Assembly (NCBI GenBank): GCA_965267185.1
Contig: OZ253937.1
Location: 1,302,001 to 1,366,000, forward strand
Origin: G965267185 sp965267185
Lineage (GTDB): Bacteria; Pseudomonadota; Alphaproteobacteria; UBA6615
Direction: 5' to 3'
Length of the DNA: 64,000 bases
In this document: in pieces, positions 60,943-64,000 of the stretch
Numbering within the stretch: the first letter of the stretch is position 1
Layout of the letters: each line of letters begins with the position of its first letter
Translations under genes and position numbers: made by a program
The notes under the pieces: generated by a model
What the model was told of the DNA's origin: nothing
Databases searched by the model: none
Seen by the model: only the letters and a program-made list of their open reading frames with translations

Positions 60943-61026
60943 CGTTTTGTCAGGATCGGTCCGCCGCGCGGTATGCGGCAAAAGGCCATCCGGTTAACCG
61001 AGAGCCTCCACTTGAAACAGCACGGC

Positions 61027-61512
61027 ATGCGACGACGGAACATCATCGCCGCTGTGGCGCTGCTCGCGTTGACCGCTATCTACGGGGTTCTCACAACACA
61101 GTTGCCGTCGCGTAGCCTGCCCGATACGCCGGGACCACCCTTCTTCCCTTGGATCAATACGGTCATTCTCTTCGCCTTGTCGCTCGGATTGCTCGTTCAA
61201 GGTCTGATGGGCAAAACCGCCGAGACGGCCAGCGCCCCTTCAGCCGACGATGCGGCAGATCAACGCCGGCGCGCGCTGTGGGCGTTCGGTATTTTCATTG
61301 TTTATCTGTTGGTCTTGCCCGGATTGGGTTTCCTGTTGGCAACGGTACCGTTTTTCGCTGCCCTCATGGTGCTGTTCGGGGAGCGGCGGTGGCTTTGGGT
61401 GACCATCGGCTCGGTTAGTATGACGGTATTTCTGTACATCCTTTTCCGGCACGGGTTCAGCATTTTTCTCCCGCGCGGCATCCTGCCCGACCTCACCGCT
61501 GGTATCTTCTGA
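61027..61512 (+). CDS. Tripartite tricarboxylate transporter TctB family protein
   Basis: A 161-aa small membrane subunit with four hydrophobic helices: IIAAVALLALTAIYGVL, WINTVILFALSLGLLVQ, ALWAFGIFIVYLLVL with LLATVPFFAALMVLF, and TIGSVSMTVFLYILF. This is the usual TctB topology. The start at ATG 61027 was chosen for the clean first helix; an in-frame ATG at 60973 is possible. The stop overlaps the TctA start by one base (TGATG). Confidence 0.88.
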   Translation: MRRRNIIAAVALLALTAIYGVLTTQLPSRSLPDTPGPPFFPWINTVILFALSLGLLVQGLMGKTAETASAPSADDAADQRRRALWAFGIFIVYLLVLPGLGFLLATVPFFAALMVLFGERRWLWVTIGSVSMTVFLYILFRHGFSIFLPRGILPDLTAGIF

Positions 61513-63023
61513 TGAACCCGGAAGTTCTCATCGGTCTGACCCAATCCACCGGCTTGATCGTGCTGCTGTCGACCGGCATCGGCGTGCTCATCGGCCTGAC
61601 CGTTGGCATGATCCCCGGTATGACCATCAGCACCGGGATTATCGTGCTGCTGCCGGTCACCTTCGTGCTGCCCGCCGACATCTCGATCGCGCTGCTACTC
61701 GGCCTTTACGTGGGCGGCATGACCGGTGGCAGCTTTTCCGCCGTACTTCTCAATATACCTGGCACGCCCTCAGCGTCGGCCACCGCGCTCGACGGTTATC
61801 CTATGGCCGCACGGGGCGAAGCCGGCCGGGCGCTGGGCGTTGCCATTACCGCCAGCTTCGTCGGCGGCATCGTCAGTTTTCTGTTCCTGTTCCTGGTGGC
61901 GCCGCTGCTGGCGAACGTGGCCCTAGAATTCCGCACCGAGGATATGTTTGCCGTCGTGTTCTTCGGCCTCACCATCATCTGCAGCTTCGCGGCCAAATCC
62001 CTGGTCAAGGGATTGCTATCGGGCGCCATCGGGCTCGCCATCGTCACCATCGGCCAGGACCCGGTGATGGGAACCCAGCGATTCACCTTCGGGCAAGTGA
62101 ACTTGATTTCCGGCATCCACTTCCTCACCGCGATGATTGGCCTGTTCGCGATCCCGCAACTGGTCAGCAACCTGACCGACGGTTCCGGCAGCGCTGGCCG
62201 GATTCAAACCAAGCTCACCTCGGTGTTGCCGCGGCTGCCCGACTTGAAAGCAATCCGCCTGCCGGTCTCGATCGGCTCGCTGACCGGGGCGTTCCTGGGC
62301 ATATTGCCAGGCGCTGGCGGCCCCATCGCTGCCTTCATCAGTTACGACTACACACGCAAGGCATCAAAAAAGCCCGACGAGTTCGGCAGCGGCTCTGTTG
62401 AAGGCGTCGCTGCCCCGGAATCTGCCAACAACGCGGTAACCGGCGGCGCGCTCATTCCCATGATGACCCTGGGCATTCCCGGCGACCCCGTGACCGCGAT
62501 CTTGATCGGTGCGCTAATCATTCATGGCCTGGCGCCCGGCCCGCTGATGTTCCTCGAGCGCGCCGACTTCGCCTATGGGGTCATCTTCTCGTTTTTCTGG
62601 GCCAACATCTTCAACTTCATCATCGCGCTGGCGGCCCTGCGGTTCTTGGTCAAACTGCTCGCCACGCCGCGGGCGCTGCTGATGCCGACCGTCGCAGTCC
62701 TCTGCGTCGTCGGCAGCTTTGCGTTGCGCAACAATTTCTTCGACGTCTACGTGATGCTGTTTTTCGGATTGATCGGGCTGGCGATGCGCTGGCTCGACAT
62801 GCCCGTGGTACCGCTCTTGCTGGCGCTGGTCTTGGGCGGCCAGTTGGAAGAAAATCTGCGGGTCGCTTTGACATCGTCACAAGGCGATATTTCGATCTTC
62901 TTCACCTCGCCGATCAGCCTCACCTTTTTGATCCTATCCCTCTTGTCGATCGTCTGGTCGCTGCGCTCCGCGCGCCTCGCCAGAAGAGCGGCAGGCCCCC
63001 CGTACAAGGAGACACCCTCATGA
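61512..63023 (+). CDS. Tripartite tricarboxylate transporter permease (TctA family)
   Basis: A 503-aa permease with about twelve hydrophobic helices. The family-defining repeats are TVGMIPGMTISTGIIVLLPV at the start, FLGILPGAGGPIAAFISYDYTRKASKKPDEFG in the middle, and GVAAPESANNAVTGGALIPMMTLGIPGDPVTAILIGALIIHG. It uses ion-motive force to import the carboxylate delivered by the TctC protein. It overlaps TctB by one base and the Gfo/Idh gene by four (ATGA), so the genes are translationally coupled. Confidence 0.95.
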   Translation: MNPEVLIGLTQSTGLIVLLSTGIGVLIGLTVGMIPGMTISTGIIVLLPVTFVLPADISIALLLGLYVGGMTGGSFSAVLLNIPGTPSASATALDGYPMAARGEAGRALGVAITASFVGGIVSFLFLFLVAPLLANVALEFRTEDMFAVVFFGLTIICSFAAKSLVKGLLSGAIGLAIVTIGQDPVMGTQRFTFGQVNLISGIHFLTAMIGLFAIPQLVSNLTDGSGSAGRIQTKLTSVLPRLPDLKAIRLPVSIGSLTGAFLGILPGAGGPIAAFISYDYTRKASKKPDEFGSGSVEGVAAPESANNAVTGGALIPMMTLGIPGDPVTAILIGALIIHGLAPGPLMFLERADFAYGVIFSFFWANIFNFIIALAALRFLVKLLATPRALLMPTVAVLCVVGSFALRNNFFDVYVMLFFGLIGLAMRWLDMPVVPLLLALVLGGQLEENLRVALTSSQGDISIFFTSPISLTFLILSLLSIVWSLRSARLARRAAGPPYKETPS

Positions 63024-64000
63024 GTTCAACACCGTTCCGGGTCGCCTCGATCGGAATCGGCTGGTGGTCCGACGTTCTCGCCGACGCCGCCGGACGCACC
63101 GATGGCCGCGTAGAGATCGCCTCCTGCTTCACCCGCTCGCCCGACAAACGCCAGGCCTTTGCCGAAAAATACGGCTGCGAGAGCGCGGAAAGCTTCGACG
63201 ATATTCTCACCGACGACAACATCCACGGCATTATCAACACCACGCCGAACCATGTTCACCTGGAGACCACGCGCGCTGCGGCGGAGGCGGGCAAACATGT
63301 GTTCCTCGATAAGCCGATCGCCAACACCATCGGCGAAGCCAAAGCGATCACCAAAGCCTGCGCCGATGGCGGCGTGAGCCTCGGCGTCGGCTATCAGCGG
63401 CGGCGGGAAGGCCATTTCCGCTGGATCAAAGAGCGCATCGACGCCGGCGATTTCGGAATCATGGTGCAGGCGGAGGCCAACATTAGCCGCGACCGCGAGG
63501 GCCAGTTCGAGCCCGGCCACTGGCGCTACACCGCCGAAGGCATGCCCGGTGGGGTCATGCTGCAGATCGGCCTGCACTATGTGGATGTGTTGATGATGCT
63601 GCTCGGCCCGGTGAAGTCGGTCTCCGGCATGGCGTCGCAACTGGTGCTGCCCGGCGACAACCCGGATGTGGGCACGCTCATGATGCATCATATGAACGGC
63701 GCGATCTCGTCTCTGTCGACCAGCTACGCGTCGGCCTCGGAATATTACGTGATGAATATCTACGGCAAGAAAATGAGCGCTTACTACAATCTGTTCGACG
63801 GGCTGCGCGCTTTGAACCGCGGCGAAACCAACCACACGCCCATCGCCGTCGACAAGGTCGACACCCTTGCCGAAGAACTGATCGAATGGGCCGACGCGGC
63901 GACCGGCGGGCCGGCACCGGAAGTCGGCGGTGAAAGCGCCACCGAATCTTTAGCTGTGGTCAAGGCAGGCATCAAATCGGTCGCCGAGGGCCGCCATGTC
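63020..64000 (+). CDS. Gfo/Idh/MocA family oxidoreductase (cut by window edge)
   Basis: 327 codons are visible with no stop before the edge. The N-terminal Rossmann domain begins FRVASIGIGWWSDVLADAA; the cofactor and active-site region is HVFLDKPIANTIGEAKAI (E/D-K-P motif), then GYQRRREGHFRWIK and a GHWRYTAEGMPGGVMLQIGLHYVDVL segment. Family members use NAD(P) to oxidise or reduce sugars, inositols or related polyols. Its ATG overlaps the TctA stop, so its substrate is probably related to what the transporter imports. Confidence 0.92.
   Translation, partial: MSSTPFRVASIGIGWWSDVLADAAGRTDGRVEIASCFTRSPDKRQAFAEKYGCESAESFDDILTDDNIHGIINTTPNHVHLETTRAAAEAGKHVFLDKPIANTIGEAKAITKACADGGVSLGVGYQRRREGHFRWIKERIDAGDFGIMVQAEANISRDREGQFEPGHWRYTAEGMPGGVMLQIGLHYVDVLMMLLGPVKSVSGMASQLVLPGDNPDVGTLMMHHMNGAISSLSTSYASASEYYVMNIYGKKMSAYYNLFDGLRALNRGETNHTPIAVDKVDTLAEELIEWADAATGGPAPEVGGESATESLAVVKAGIKSVAEGRHV

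Noticed and set aside
63026..63835. 269-codon minus-strand frame opposite the Gfo/Idh/MocA gene
   Set aside because: Antisense to a gene with clear Rossmann and active-site motifs and an ATGA overlap with the upstream permease.

Overview
The window reads as chromosome of an alphaproteobacterium, most likely a free-living, metabolically versatile member of or near the Rhodospirillales. The markers are the folK-rpoZ-rel-pdxJ gene order, the aroQ-accB-accC-aat block facing a DUF2155/MCE/NDUFA12 block (NDUFA12 is an alphaproteobacterial and mitochondrial complex I accessory protein), MipZ for division-plane placement, a phasin, ClpS-ClpA, and a large class II (B12-dependent) ribonucleotide reductase. 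Base composition looks uniformly GC-rich by eye, apart from one AT-rich islet around 47.3-48.3 kb. No tRNA, rRNA, CRISPR array, transposase, integrase or prophage gene was recognised.

Layout. 0-5.6 kb: pdxJ (cut by the left edge), rel, rpoZ and folK on the minus strand; an NYN-domain protein, a family 5 uracil-DNA glycosylase and an acetyltransferase on the plus strand. 5.6-8.4 kb: 4-hydroxyphenylpyruvate dioxygenase and fumarylacetoacetase divergent from a MarR regulator, with a palindromic operator candidate between. 8.5-13.2 kb: aroQ-accBC-aat, then DUF2155, two MCE proteins and NDUFA12. 13.5-21.3 kb: nrdJ with a strong terminator, RidA, a CDF metal exporter, a COG3146 acyltransferase and two related lipoproteins. 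21.3-30.9 kb: clpS-clpA, phasin, a kynurenine-formamidase-like hydrolase, a four-domain rhodanese, a lipoprotein, a SPOR-domain D,D-carboxypeptidase and a MaoC dehydratase.

30.9-31.3 kb: a gene-poor, highly structured interval containing a 25-codon ORF with a 14-nt perfect Shine-Dalgarno sequence, promoter-like boxes, repeated GGTGATC motifs and several hairpins. It is the strongest candidate here for something undescribed. 31.3-44.6 kb: a small membrane protein, then a long minus-strand run: an LLM flavin oxidoreductase, a sugar-nucleotide set (phosphomannomutase/phosphoglucomutase, ugd, galU), a membrane J-domain protein, a VWA protein, mipZ, a molybdopterin oxidoreductase and three tandem DUF3179 proteins, one of which carries a palindromic repeat inserted in frame at its N-terminus.

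44.7-64 kb is catabolic and accessory: a 2,4-dienoyl-CoA-reductase-like SDR, an acyl-CoA synthetase, an AT-rich PadR/membrane-protein pair, DUF488, a cupin, a nucleoside hydrolase, an isopenicillin-N-synthase-like oxygenase, clustered palindromic repeats, a glutamine-synthetase-like ligase, a serine hydrolase followed by a duplicated scrap of that ligase, a secreted protein and a tautomerase divergent from a CadC-like regulator, a phytanoyl-CoA-dioxygenase-like protein, a ketopantoate-reductase-like protein, and finally a HbpS/GlcG - TctC - TctB - TctA - Gfo/Idh/MocA operon running off the right edge. The function of many of these accessory enzymes can be assigned only to family level.
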